DNA of 64,000 bases from Todiramphus chloris collaris (Eukaryota > Chordata > Aves > Coraciiformes > Alcedinidae). Within the stretch, counting starts at the first letter, position 1, and each line of letters starts with the position of its first letter. The stretch covers positions 3,020,269 through 3,084,268 of the forward strand of contig JANVCC010000270.1 of the NCBI GenBank assembly GCA_025345505.1, given 5' to 3'. A program made the translations under genes and the position numbers. A model generated the notes under the pieces. It worked only from the letters and a program-made list of their open reading frames with translations. It did not search any database and was not told where the DNA came from. Positions 1 to 13,639 of this stretch are shown here, piece by piece.

Positions 1-3000
1 AACCCTTGGGTCACTTCAGGCCATTTCTCGTGATTTGCATTAGGTGTTCTTCGAGACACAACATTAATCCAATAATAATTAAAATGATATACTGTACTAT
101 TAACATTCTCAAATCTTTAAAGGCAAGTGATCTATCCCTGCAGCGCTGGCTGTGCTGACTAATTAAACAGAATACAGTTGTAAATGGGCACTGTAAGCAC
201 TTCTCCCATTTAAGAACACAGCTCTAACAAGTGTAGTTTGTAGAGACGGGCGAGTTATCAGGATTGATCAGCGTTAAAGGAAGGTACCACAAACAGCAGG
301 TTGCATTTAAATGCCCTCTCCAAGATTAATCTGCTTGCTACCAGTTTGTTTACAAGGTTGCCTTTCCCCCTCCTATTAATCCTAACAGTAAAGCTACATC
401 AGCACCACGCTAGCCATAGACAGGAAAAAGAAACCAAGCACTTACCGGGGTTACTGGGGGAAAGGAAAAGAGTTACAGTGCATTGTGCCTGCGTATCATG
501 TTTGCTTGGATGTGAGTCAGCACAATCTGGAACAGAAACATCACGGTGCCGGAGCAGGAGCAGCAACAGCATTCTGCTGTTCCACCCAGCAACAACACAG
601 TCAGTCCCAATCACAGAGGAGTGCAGGGCTGGTTTCTTCCCCCCCCCCCCCAAGATATTCCTTCCTGGCATCCAGCTTTTATGTCATCACCAGAATGAAA
701 ACCAGGGTTGGATGACACTTCTTTTCCCACCTCAAAAACGAACATACTCGATTCATCCATTCTACAGGGGGACAATATCTACGGCCCTTGCCAGTCAGCA
801 AGGAGGTAAAACAGCAGCAAAATTCTGGACATTCTGGACTCCAGTGTACACATTTTCCTTCAAAGAAAATGGACTTAGATAAACATGAACTGTATGAATA
901 AGTCAAACACAAAAATGAAACAAGCATTCAGAACCAAGTCAATGCTGAGCACAAAGACAGGCAGAAGCTGTAGATTTCAGTGTTAATGTACACCCATCTT
1001 TAATTACACTGGCTTAATCATTAAGGAGCAGCTATATATCCAGCTAAGGTATCCCATGGAACAATGAACTTTATCTGCACCTTTGATGTTCAGAAAAGCT
1101 ACCTCAGCACCCTCTCTCACTTGTAATGCCAGGGACAAAATGCCCAAATTACCTGCATCGACTTCAGTTGATTTAGCACAGGCCTTCAGTTGCTCGGGGA
1201 CTTTCTCTGCTCCATTCTGCTAACATAAATAAAGAACCAATCCAAAATACTATCTAGAATCTTCCTGGAGCTGGAAAAGAAGGCTGGTAGATCCTATCTC
1301 CACTTCTACATATGCCGCAATACAGATAATAATGTCTTATTTTCCCTCTGTACTGACAACCTTTCTTTCGGATGCGTCCGTTAGAACGCACTGCCACCCC
1401 CAAACACAGGAGATCCAGTTAATGGCAATTCAGATTTGCACCCCGAGGTCTAACAAATTAATTTTTTTTGGTGCAAGAGCCATTTTGCACTGAATTTGTA
1501 AAATAAAGTAAACCTGCTGTGTTTATGTGCCAGATCATAGAAATAATACCAGGGAAAGAGTAGCATCCAGTGAGGAGTTAAACTCCACAAGTTTATAGCT
1601 TGGTGATTCCCATTTTTTCTGAATCACAAGTTGTGGTAACAGAAGAATATGGAATTCAGATACCAGGGATTTTACTGTATTAAAACGCTTGTGGCAAAAA
1701 AATTGAAAGGATGGGGAGAGGGAAAAAAAATAGCTGTTTTGCACACCAAATTAGTTTCGTCAAAAATAATATTTATAGCTGTGGATCCAGAGGGAATCAA
1801 TAGCATCTGATACAATCAACTAAGGAATAAAACTGCAAACAATCAAAACTCATGGCACTAGATGGCTTTTCATAGAATATTGTGACTTCAGCTGTAATCT
1901 ATGAAGCTTAAGAGTGAAAAATATTCAGTCCATTGGACTTAGAGATTCAGCAAAATAGCAATGCTGTAAAAGATACACGTTTATTATTGCTGTCATGCCA
2001 GTGCCATTTATGGCTGGGGCTGCATGTGTGTTTTTGCTATTACCATCCCTTCCGTTGTTCACAGCTGCCTAAGAATCTCACCTGGAGCATCAGATGGAAA
2101 TTCGGCAGATTCAGTTTCTGCCTGAAGGTGAAAATCCACTGATCACTTCAGCCAAAAAGATTGTGATGCTCAAATATGAGAATGGAAAAAAAAAAACCCC
2201 AGGTTTGTGCCAGGGGAAACTTATGGAAACCTTTCAGGAGAAAAGCCTCACGTGATGAGGGAGCAGGGAGCAAGGCCACAGCTCATTCTGAACAGAAACA
2301 TGTCAATTCTTGTTCTGAGATGATACAATGAACCTCTTTTCCCCCCTGAGACTGTCGCCTTGACAAAGTGACTCCTACACTTTAGCTCCCTTTTATTTGC
2401 AGTTCAACGGTTTAATAAAGAGACCTGAAAGGACCTTATATTAATTTCTTCTGTGAGAGACACATTGTGCCACCTCCCCAGTGAATAAACACTTTGAGAA
2501 GAGTTTGCTGTTCCCACTGAGAACCTATCACAGGCGGACTCTGTTCAATGCCTCTTGCTCACTCCTGGATTTGTTTTCCTCTTTGTGGGAACCTTTCCAG
2601 GCAGAAGCTGCTTCAGATTTCACAGTGAATACATCTGTCAATCCACCACACTGAGAATTTCAGGACGGTAAAGCGAAAGCAAAGATGCCTCCAGTTGAGG
2701 TTCATTGTGTTTTATTACCACCCACTCACAGGTAGATGTGACTGCCGCAGGTTCAAGGTGTGGACCCTGGGGAGTCACCTTCAAGCTGTCACTCCTGCAT
2801 GCCCCTGCAAGGTCCATGCCAGCAGAGGTTTTTAATCGATGGCACTCTTACAGATATCAGCTACATGAGGTAGTCGGCAACCTAAAGGCTCATCTCTGTG
2901 AGCACGCGTGAAACGCTCTGTGCTTGCACCCTCCTGGAACGAGGGCTTTGACAGCACGGTTGTGTCTCGCAGGGCAGCAGGAAAGAAACGCAGGTAGTCA

Positions 3001-5770
3001 TGACAAATATTTCTCCTTTCTCTTTCAGTTATAATGCCATTCTTGAGCAGGGACAGATGTGAGGACGGGAAGGTGCTTGGCCTTGTTTTTTTTTTATTAA
3101 GTACAAATGTTTCACTGAAGTTCAAAGTGCAATGGCCAAACAAAAGGCGTCAGAAGGGGACAAGCACTGGTGGAGATACGCTGTTATCGGACCATGGCCT
3201 TGGGAGCTACGTTGGTCTGTATGCGAGTTTGGGGAGTACTTTTAACAAAGCAGTAAAAAATATCCTATTACACAGTAGTGTAATTCCATATTTTATATTA
3301 ATTGCTCTTAAAGATCAAAAGCCATATTCTGTCTGTTAATGTATACACTCGCATGGCCTCCTATGAAATCAATGAGATCCACATGTGTGCATCTGAGGCC
3401 TAAATTTTTCCCCAAAGATTCTTTAAAATCCTTTTACGGGGCAGTAAGCCATAGAAGAAAGTCGTATGTTGCCTTTCTTCTGCCCCCAAACCAGACATGA
3501 GTTATTAGAGGCTGCTCTGCATTATGCTGGTGGGTAACGGTACCCCAAGGGGCTACTGGCCAGCTGGGGATTGCCATCGGTCCTGCTCCCACACCCATCC
3601 ACACCCAGGCATTTCTGCAATCCTTTTACACCAGCAGAGAAATAAGAAATGGAGCCCAGCTCCATGTGCAGCCCACTGATGGCATCCAGAAATACTCTAG
3701 ATATTTCAGTGTCAGGGAAAAACACCACAGGACATCTCAATGGTTTTCAGACAGAAGGAAATTAGATATCTGTACAGAGTGGTAGCTCGATCACATGCGC
3801 AGATAACCTGGAAGCTTTTAAGGAAAAAACCGAGTGGATATGTGATTTTACCAGTGGGAAAAGGTTCAATGGCTTCAAACATGAAAATCCAGGGATTCCA
3901 GTAGACCATCTTTATGTTAAAGGTAAAAAAAAACCCCAAAACATTGAAACAATCTGCCACAACTGGCAAAAATTATCAGGTTTGCTGCCAGTCTCAGCAG
4001 AGCTACCTGTCAGAGCTGCAGATCTCTGAAGGGTAGTTCAAACTGCATTCAGACTAAGGCTGAGTCGAGTCTGCAAGCTTCCAAATCTCAAAACTGCAGG
4101 TGCCAAAGCGACCCAAACACTAGGAAGGGCTTGATGACAGCTCCCACTGCAGTATTTCAGCACCTCTCCTCCTAACCCTGCTTGGGTTTAAATATTCTCA
4201 GGGACACAAAATGAAAAATATATGAATACAACATTACAAAGATATTTTAAAAGTGGAGTGTTTTTATTTTTCCTCAAGGCAGCAGCTGTTCTACCTACCA
4301 TCTATGTGGAAAGCATTAGCTTATGATTGGAATCACCGTTCAGCGAGTAAAAGAATAAGCCAGTTTATAGTCTAAGTCCACATTCCTGCCATCTGATCCA
4401 CAAAGCCCTGGTTTTATTCTGAAAGAGCCACAAAGAACTTTCTAAAGCCTTGTTGGGAACTCAGGGATCTACTTCAGCTCGCACAATAAGTAGTTAAGAT
4501 TGACACAGGGGGCAAGGTGGGAACGGACAACCCACAGATACACAGAGCTGGGCTTCTGTTTGATTTTCTCCCATCCAGGCATCCCAATCTGTACTGGGCA
4601 GACCCAGATGGCATCAAATGGGCATGTCAAAGGGGAGCAAACTCTTTGCATTTCTGGATTGGGTTAAGAATGCTTTGCAATTGAGAAATAAAAGAGGAAG
4701 ACTTGCATGACCAGGGCATCTGCAGCATATGCTTGACAACTGGGGGGGGGGGAAATGGGAATCTTTATATTGACCTTAGAACTTCATGAACCTTGAGAGC
4801 TGCCAGTTTATCCCATTTACTGTTTCTTCCTCTAAAGGAGAGAATATGCTTGTCTAAAATTCATCACACTTGTACTGAAAAGGAAAATCTGATTATACAC
4901 TGAAAACATATTTTGTGCAATCCATCAAGTGTTAAGTGAAAAAGAAATTCTAAAATATCAATGGTTCGCTTATTTCCCACCCCTTCACCCTCCCCCCCCC
5001 CATAATGAAGAAAAGATTGTGGTTTATGGTAGCAAAATTAAAGGTGACCTTCTTCAATGCTATGTTCCCGTCTCTGTTTTATTAATCTTAACTTTGCAGG
5101 GCACCTATCATTTTGTTCAGCAGAAAAAATGAAGTGTAGGAGAGGGAGAGAAAAACATGCAAAAGAATTTAAAGTAGCAAGATCATGTAACCTGAGATGT
5201 TATTACAACTTTCCTGCGGAGAGATGACTAAAAAATTCTTCCTGCAGAAAAGATGGTACTTGAAATATATTTGAATAACCTCCAGTATTAAAAGATTTAA
5301 AAGTATTGCTCATATATTGCAAGAACTCCATGCCTGGCAGGTAAATTCTGGATTAGCCAAGCTAGCTGTTAGATTTCAGACGTGAAAATGAGTATGTAGA
5401 CAACTCACATGTCTAGTTACAATTCACATCCGGTACACAGCGAGGGAAAAAAGCCTTTCTGCTAAGGAATAGGTAAACAGGCTCAGTAATTTTGGATAAT
5501 TGATGCTTATATATTTGCTTTCATTTTGACACGATCATAACTGACAAACCAAAAGCTGGGAACGAAGAAAAGTTTAAGCTGTAAGAAAAATAAACAGAGC
5601 CCTGTGAGAGATAAAAAGACAAACCCAAACAAAACAAACCAAAAAACCAAATCCAAACCCCACAACACGAGAGGAAAACTTCAGGAAGTGAGGCTAAGCC
5701 ACAAACGGATAGACAAATAATTTCTCCGTGTTTCACAACTTAAAATGAACTCACAGACCTTTCCAGAAGC

Positions 5771-5774
<4 letters not shown>

Positions 5775-5806
<32 letters not shown>
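5775..5806. repeat. (ATTT)n tetranucleotide microsatellite
   Basis: About seven uninterrupted ATTT units are visible, bordered by AT-rich unique sequence. Confidence 0.95.
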
Positions 5807-8800
5807 ATAAAGTGTAGCACCATTAAATGCTTTAAAAGGGAGGTGCATTTTCTGCCTTAGCAGTTAAGCTAGAATGGTATGAGGTGAGAATATGAAGAAA
5901 ATTACATCTAATATAATTTTTTTTTGTTAAGAAACAGCTTCAGATCAAGTGGCAAAAACAAAACAAAACAAAAAACCCCAACAGATTCATTCATCTTGTT
6001 TGAGCTTTGCCATTTTCACGGATCTTAAATTGACTCATGAGGTGCTTAATTCTACAGATCAGCATCAGTGACTGAGAAGACTGGAGCTACAAACACCTCC
6101 TCCAAAATTCTACTCTCACTGCAGTGTTGCCTACACATCAATGCTTGCCTGTCCCCCAAAGCTTTACTCACAGTGCCTACACAGGCTCACCTGCTGTTTG
6201 TGCTGTCCGCATGCAAACACGGGTTGAAAACCACTTTCCCCAAGCTCACTTGTGGCTGAGAACAAGGTCAGGCTTAACACCTTTGAAGCTGCTAACGTGG
6301 CCAAGACAGATGAGTCGGTAGGATACAAGCCTGTCAGCAAAACCATCTGAACCTCAGGTACAGAAGGCAACGGAGGAGGCACATGGGCCACCAGGTTTGT
6401 TGTACTTGACCATGGTCTCGTTTTGCAGTGTGGGCATTGCTCAGCAACCTGGATTTTTGCAGCCTGCTTTCAGTGGTCGGTACAGGATAGATAATTCTTT
6501 CACACCAGAAGTTTCATTTTTACATCCAGAGGCTCTTAGCTGAGTGTCTGTCAAAGTCCAATTCATTACCTGCAGAATTATCAGCTAAAATCCTATCACT
6601 TTTCTATAAGTGAAATTTTTAAGAGGTTAGGAAGAAACAGACAAAAGGTTGCCATATACAATTAACAAAAGATAAGCCTCTAAATGTCTGGAGGTTTATT
6701 TTGGAGACCTGTATTTACAGATACTTATTATCTTAAAGGAAGAAAAACGGATAAGAAAGAAGAATCTAAGATGCCAATCCCACTGAAGTCTCAGGATGAA
6801 CAGAAGAAATAATGCATCCTTCCCAGAAACAGTGAGGATAGTTAGGCTCTGGAGATCAAATTTGGCAATTGTTCCTTGTACCACTTACATTCCCTGCAGC
6901 TCTGCCTGTTCAAACCTTGAACCCCTGTTGAACTTCCCCGAGCCCCAGGCCAAGGTCCTGCTAGAACCCCACTGGTACACATAGTCCCAAACCCTTCATG
7001 GACCCAGAAGGCACTAGCAAGCTGTTATTAACTCCAGTGACACCAGGCCACAAGTTTATCCTCAGTCATGCTTACAAAACCTCCCTGAGATCTACCTGAA
7101 GGGCATTAAAAGAACATAGAGCAAGAACATTGCCAACTGTCAGCTGCCACCTTGCAAGCTTTCTCCCCAAGGAGAAAGTGCTAAGGCACCACTAGCATCA
7201 CCTCATTGCCTCCTGAAGAGATCCCAACACTTAGTCAAGGTCTTGAGCTAATTAAGGTTTTGAGAGCAGTAAGGAAAAACATTGTGTTTGACCTCACACT
7301 TGTCAAATCACTCACAGTTCCCTGCTTCCCTTCACAAGATTGTCTAGATAACAACCATTGCCAGTAGGGATCCGAGACAGTGAGTGCAGATAAATGAATA
7401 AATAAATAAATGCCTACATAAGTGAACTCCACTTCCTCAGGCAAAGATAATGAGTCAAATGAGTGAAGGATCTGCTGCTCTCTTACGTACAGTAGTTGTA
7501 CATACACCGATGTGCAAGAAGCTTTCCAGAGCCTTCTGTTATCACTTGGGTAAGCGGTAATTCGAATTGCCAGCATACTGATTTCAGGAGCTTGCGTTAC
7601 TCTCAAGGGAAGGTCGCTGTTTTGTCATCCTAAAAAGGTGGCACACCTTGCCAGCTCCTTTCAGTAGAGGCTGAGGGAGTGAGTGAGTTATCACCTATGC
7701 CAGAAGGAGGTGGACTTGGCCAAGCCGAGCAAGTCAAGGCAACCCAAAGCTTTGAGATGAGAAAAATAAATCTGTGCAGAAGGACACAGTACATGTATGA
7801 ACAACACCCACGTAGGCTCTCCGAGGACTTGCTTTCCTGCTTGGAAGAACAAACTCCTTTCTGAACTCCACTCATTTTTTACAGACAAAGCCACCAAGCT
7901 CATCAGACAGAAACACAAGTCCTAAAACAAGGACAGCACATCTAATCCAGGCAATTCATCTCATCTTAAAGTATCTTCAACACAGGAGAAAGTGCTACTT
8001 GGAATAGGCTTTCTTTAGCTTCACTTCCAAATGACATAACTTGCAGATGACTAAGTGCACAGTAGTGCACCTTAACCACAAGGCAGGTATTCTGGAGCGA
8101 GACTGAAAGCTCAGCTAGAGCAGGAACTCGGTCGGCGGAGAAGGTAATCCTAGCACTGATATGGCCAATTAGCTTCCAGCAACCACTGGTTTAGGGGTTT
8201 CCTGAGCTTGATGCTGCACCTAGATAACAGTTGTTGATAGAACAAATCTGCCTAATTCTCTTTGGAAGCCGCTTATGCCTTTGGACTTCTGTAACATCCC
8301 ATGGCAATGAATTCTGCAATCTAATTTTAAGTTGCGTGAATAGCAACAGGGCAAGCCACACCTATCCAGGGAGTCAGTAACATGCTGACACCACCTTATT
8401 TTTGTCTCCTTTAATCTCATGAATCATAAGCAACACAACAAAGATTTCTACATCTGTCTACTTCTCTCCCTCACCCCCAGTATGAAAAAGCTGGTTTAAC
8501 ACAGTGGTTATCAACGGACAAATGACCTGGCCTACATTTGCACAGGAATGTGTATTTCTCACACTGCTCACACTACCATAAACCTGAGGCTGGCTGAGAT
8601 TATTTGGCAACAGGCAGAAACAAAAAAAAAACCAAACCCAACAAAGCCAACCAACCATAAACTATATATATAATAATAGTTATTTACAGAAAGAGACACA
8701 AGGCTGGGAGGGGACAGGGAATCCTCGCACTCCTGGAACAGCACAAGTAGGAAGTGGTGGAGTCTCCCTGGGGGAGAAAAGGTAGATAGAAAGCAGCAGG

Positions 8801-9566
8801 AGTTCTAGAGGGAGGGTGAATGAAAATGAGACTGGGAAAACGGCTTTGGACTTCCACAGGAATTAAACTGGAGAAAAGGGAGTGGAAGGGGCAGTGGAGA
8901 GGCAGCTGAAGGATTGAATTCCCATCATCGTCAGCAGAGAGCGAGTAGGAAATGAGACCTGGACTGCCTCTCTCCCAAGTGTGCTGCCCTAGGCAACTGT
9001 TTACTTTGCCTTTGCCCAAGCCAGCGTGAGATGTTATAAAATGAGATTCCAAAATGCTCTGAGTCACCAGAACATGGATGAGATCTGTGGATTCAAGCCA
9101 CCTTTCAAGATTATGAATCTCTTCTGAATATCCATTATGCCGATGATATTGAACAAAAAATCACTGCTGTAATGTGATGCACATGTCAACTTTAAGGATG
9201 CAGTCCCTGCTCAGATGGCATCAGCAGAGGGACACGTCAGCATGGTGGATTACCAGAGCAAATGCTTTAGCATGCAAAGTGATGCAATGTGTTTTAACAA
9301 CAATTGTTCCCTTATGTTTGTTTCTGTGTCAGGTTTGACGTGACTATCTGCCAGGACAATGCTCAGAATCCTTCGCCTCGCTTTGCAGAAACTGATTATG
9401 TGATCAAATGCTTAAAGCACATAAAATCGATGCCAAGATTCAATGAGATAGATGTGCCAGAAAAGTCAGTAGGTGTTTGAAATAATTGATGCTAACATCT
9501 AGACCCGGATTTTTCAAAAGAATATGCGTTTTGCTCTGGATTTAGTTGGGTTTTGTTTTGTTGGGG

Positions 9567-9573
<7 letters not shown>

Positions 9574-9612
<39 letters not shown>

Positions 9613-9640
9613 TGTTTTGTTGTTGTTTTTTTCTTCTTCT
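9574..9640. repeat. Poly(T) / (TG)n compound simple repeat
   Basis: A run of about 23 T residues (9577-9599) passes directly into seven TG units (9601-9614) and then TTG/TTC-rich sequence. It has no poly(A)-tailed retroposon body that I can recognise beside it. Confidence 0.9.
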
Positions 9641-12344
9641 AATGCACTATCATATGAACTGCCTAGAAATTCAGCCTTAGCATAATGTTCACATCAAATG
9701 AAATTCACCCGTTCAGAACGAACACACACAGGCACCCCCTCCCCCAAAGTGTTTGTGTAGAGCAGATACTCTGTGAGCCTTCTTACCCTGTGCACGTGAT
9801 TAGAACAACGCAGCAGACTCCCAGCAGCACAGTAGAGCTGATGCTTGTAGGACTGGAGGACTCAGCACTGAGCTATAGCTCTTGGCAACCCTTCCTCCCC
9901 TGTCTGTGACACTAAAGTTTTTCCAGTAAAGGCCCAGACCTCTATAGGAATGTTGCATATATGCCTGGCTGTAGAAGAAACAGGAAGATTTACCTTCTCC
10001 TATCACTTTTATATTACATTTCTAGCCTGCCCTGAACCATCACACAGTCCCCAAAGTGAGGAAGCGTGATTCACAGTCAAGAGACAAGAGGAGAAGGCAA
10101 AACAACTGTGGCACTTACCCAAAAGTCATGATCTCATAGAGGCTTCATCCTGGGCTCCCAGTTTGGCTATAGCCTGGCACTGGTGTCTCACTACCCTGCT
10201 TCGCAGGAGCTTCAGGCCCTCTGAGGTATTTAGTCACTGAAACCAATGAGAAGTGGTACCTATATACTAAACCTGTCTTTAATTTCATCATCCCATAAAT
10301 CTCTTTAATGGAGACATCCTTCATCTTTTCTGCTTCACAAGCCAGTTGTGAAGCTTAATTACACGATGATTATGAAGTCCAGCAAATACAACACATATTA
10401 AGAATGGTTAATGAGATTTCTGTCACAAGCAGACTCTATCTCTTGTGAAACATTACTCACACGTTGAAAAAACAAAATTGTTTTCAAAAGAAACACACAG
10501 ACATATTCAATATAAACCAAATCCAGCCTGATTACTTCTGTAAACAATATGTTGTACAACTCAATGACATTTATTAACACGGCATGGAAAACAGCAGAGG
10601 CTTTTCTGACCGACGTAGAAGGCTGTCTGCTCATCCATGTCTCAGTTATGACCTGCAGTGCCTGGGAACCCAGACCTACAAGGGTCCTACTTCCCAAGGG
10701 ACCTAGTGGCTTAAATACCTCCAAAGACCTGACGTGAGGTCCTGTTCCACCAAGCACCATGTAAATCCACTGCAAAAAGGTAGACTTGGCTTCAGATGAT
10801 GTAAACTTGGTAATGCAGCCTTACCTCAACAGGTATAAAAAAAGTGCACATGGCACCACTGAAACTGCAAAATATTCAGCCGGTTCAGATTATCACTCTG
10901 CTTTAGCCAGTTGTCCATAGTCTTCGCATGCCCAAAGTAGCTTGTGTTGCCACGACAGAGTGAAGAAAGGATGAAAAATGAAAACTAAACCATAACAAAA
11001 GGTCCAAATGAGCATGCAGTATTAACTCTGCAATGGTTGATGGGGGTCCACTGCAAAGACAAACATTTTTGAAACAGATACACACTGACCATTTCATAGC
11101 ACGGTGGACCTTGACTAGATGACTGTGTGCACACGTAAGACTATAAATAAAGTGGTCTTGGCATATTCAGAGCTTTCTCAAGTAAAACATATAGCCCAAC
11201 AAGGACTCAAAGGGGGAAGGAGGGATTCCCTAAAAACAACAGACATCTTTCGTGCTCATCCTTCCCAGACAGAGCAAACAAATCCTACCAGTGCTGCAGT
11301 GGGGCAAATACATTCCCTTTTCACAATCATGGTATGGAATGCATAGATTAATAAGACTTTTGCAGAGCTCAGGCAGGAGAGATTTTTCAGCACACGAAGC
11401 CTGTTACAGCAAGTTCTATTAATATTCACCAAAGGAAAACCTGTTTGTTGACCTAAAGTGTGACTGCTTCTTATTCTCTTCTTGTAAAATTATTTAGGTC
11501 CTGTGGGACAACTGTACTGAGCTTTTGACACAAATATTAAAATTCTATTTAGATGTACAATGCTTTAATGCAAATTTTTACCATAAAACCAAATGCTCCA
11601 TTCAGTTAAATTAATAGAATTACAAAAAGATGTAATGATAGCAATTAAGTCTTGAAAATGCAAATTTTATAGTCAAGGACAATTACTTCATTTATAGTAT
11701 ACTGGAATGATGCCAGATGAAGGTAATTTAGATCCCCCTAGCTCACAGTTATATCATGAAGGATATCTTAATTTCATTAGTACAACAAAGATGGGTGAGA
11801 AGTTACAGAATACAGAGAAAAGAAAAAAAAAAAAAAAGATATGGGAGAGAAAATTTGACCTTTCTCATTTCATTGCAGCTAGAATACATAGTTCTTAATA
11901 AAGTATTAGTAATATTTCTTTCTACTCCCATCTCTGAAAAAATGCCTCTTTTTTTTTTTTTTTTTATTAGCAGGAATGGAACATTAGTATGTAAAAGGTC
12001 AGCTTCATTCAGCTACTTAGAGCCAATGTGCCTATGCCACAACAGTTACGGACCTCATGTTATTTCAGTTTTAAGGATACACACAGTATTAGCTCATGGC
12101 TTGCTTACAAGGTCTCAAGCCATTGGCCTCAGAGACAAATGGTTTTGACTCCAACAGGATTTAAAATATTCTTGAAATATTCTGCTTGCTCTTAGGAAAG
12201 TACTCCTGCCTTCCCCTAACAGGCAAGTCAAATATCATTAGTTTTTCATTGTCACAGTAAAGACTGGTCAGCTAGACGCAGGACACAGAGTGATATGCCA
12301 CAGATTTCCCAGCCTGCTTTCTGAAGGGGAGGGGGGAAATAAAA

Positions 12345-12882
12345 GTCACAGAATCATTTTGGTTGGAGGAGACATTTAGGATCATCAAGTCCAACTGTTC
12401 CCTCAGCACTGCCAGGTCGTCACTAACCCGTGTCCCTAAGCTCCACAGCTTGGAAACCCCTCCAGGGATCATGGGGACTCCACCCCTGCCCTGGGCAGCC
12501 TGGGCCAGGCCTGGACGGCCCTGGAGAGGAAGAAATTTTTCCTCGGCTCCAACCTAAACCTCCGCTGGTGCAACTTGAGTCTGGTTTCTCTTGTCCTGTC
12601 ACTTGTTTCTTGGGTGAAGAGCCTGACCCCCCCCCACTTGGCTTCAGCCTCCTGCCAGGGAGTTGTGCAGAGAAGGTCTCCTCTGAGCCTCCCTTTCTCC
12701 AGGCTGAACAACCCCAAGTCCATCAGCACCTCTTCACCAGACTTGTTCTCTAGACCCTTCCCCAGCTCTGTTGCCCTTCTCTGGACAGGTTCCAGGCCCT
12801 CCATGTCCTTCTGGGAGGGAGGGGCCCAAAACCGAGCCCAGGATTCGAGGTGCGGCCTTCCCAGTTCCAAGTACAGGAGTGG
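12345..12882 (-). mobile_element. CR1 LINE fragment, 5'-truncated
   Basis: This is about 540 bp of the 3' region of a CR1 non-LTR retrotransposon, in reverse orientation. Its 3' tail lies at the low-coordinate end (CACAGAATCATTTTGGTTGG on the plus strand). It then runs through the characteristic blocks 'CCAGGGATCATGGGGACTCC', 'CTCCAACCTAAACCTCC', the 'CTTGTCCTGTC' block, 'TCTCCAGGCTGAACAACCCC', and 'GCCCAAAACCGAGCCCAGG'. It shares the 'CACTGCCAGG..CACTAACCCGTGTCCC' segment with the copies at 21776, 44558 and 62562, so these four belong to one CR1 lineage. Only 3' sequence is left; the reverse-transcriptase domain is absent. Open frames in it have no independent meaning. Confidence 0.93.
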
Positions 12883-13082
12883 AAAATCTCCACAGACCGA
12901 GCACCAAACCTTTCCATGTCTATCCTCACAGATAACAAGAGAAGCACACTCTTGCTGAGAAAAGACAAGTTGCTTACTTGCAGCAGGAATGGCTTTGCTC
13001 TGGACCTCAAACACTAGGGCAGCCCAGAAGCCGCCCCGGGACTGGGTTTATCCCTTTGTGCAGCTCCTCATTGAGATAAGAG

Positions 13083-13114
13083 CATGGCATGGCATGGCAT
13101 GGCATGGCATGGCA
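13083..13114. repeat. (CATGG)6 pentanucleotide array
   Basis: Six perfect CATGG units at 13083-13112 sit in the 370-bp gap between two CR1 fragments that share an orientation. Immediately downstream is a short GC- and CpG-rich stretch (13112-13142). Confidence 0.95.
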
Positions 13115-13249
13115 GGGCCGCAGCCCGGACCCCCTCGCGGAACCACTTCATGGGCACAGCTCTCTGCAAATCCACCCACGGACTTGAGGGAGGGAGCATT
13201 TCGATTCTTCATCCCCCTGTTGCCATGACGGCTGGTGTAATCTTTTTAA

Positions 13250-13628
13250 AGAACCAGAGAATGGTTTGGGTTGAAAAGGACTTTTAAAGTTCATCCAGGC
13301 CAACCCCCCTGCAGGGAGCAGGGCCATCTGCAGCTAGAGCAGGGTGCTCAGAGCCCCAGGCAACCTCCCCTGCAATGGTGCCAGGGATGGGGCAGCCACC
13401 ACCTCTCTGGGCAGCCTGGCACAGCCTCTCCCCACCCTCAGCACCAACAATTTCTCCTTCTCTCCAGTCTGAATCTCCCTCTTTTAGTTCAAACCATCAC
13501 CCCTTGCCCTGTCCCAACAGGCCCTGCTCAAAAGTCCATCCCCATCTTTCTGCCAGGCCCCTTGAAGCTCCAAAAGGCTGCAATAAGGTTTCCCTGAAGT
13601 CTTCTCTTCTCCAACCCCAACTCTCACC
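13250..13628 (-). mobile_element. CR1 LINE fragment, 5'-truncated (second lineage)
   Basis: This reverse-oriented CR1 3' fragment begins with AGAATGGTTTGGGTTG and continues through 'CCCCTGCAGGGAGCAGGGCC', 'GGTGCTCAGAGCCCC', 'CCAGGGATGGGGCAGCC' and 'CCTTGAAGCTCCAAAAGGCT'. The 'GCAGGGAGCAGGGCCATC..GCTCAGAGCCCC' block is shared with the copies at 35230 (opposite strand) and 56519, which marks a lineage different from the copy just upstream. No coding part is left. Confidence 0.93.
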
Positions 13629-13639
13629 TATAAAACGGT

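Larger units (their letters stand above)
1..12344. other. Unique intergenic or intronic DNA, no recognised gene
   Basis: I see no CR1 copy, LTR or recognisable coding exon family in this stretch. It is about 40% GC with many stops in all frames. It contains a C13 run at 639-651, G11 at 4742-4752, C10 at 4992-5001, an ATTT array near 5777-5804, a short AATA array near 7396-7411 and a long T tract followed by TG repeats near 9577-9614. Around 8690-8960 the plus strand is purine-rich. One weak exon-like segment (9333-9468, plus strand) is described among the findings. Open frames of 60-190 codons here look like chance frames. Confidence 0.6.

Noticed and set aside
301-882. 193-codon plus-strand open frame
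   Set aside because: It crosses a C13 run and has low-complexity, histidine/serine-rich composition without a recognisable domain. Treated as chance.
12363-13014. Several overlapping open frames of 64-181 codons on both strands
   Set aside because: They lie within, or run out of, a CR1 3' fragment, whose non-coding tail happens to be GC-rich and stop-poor.
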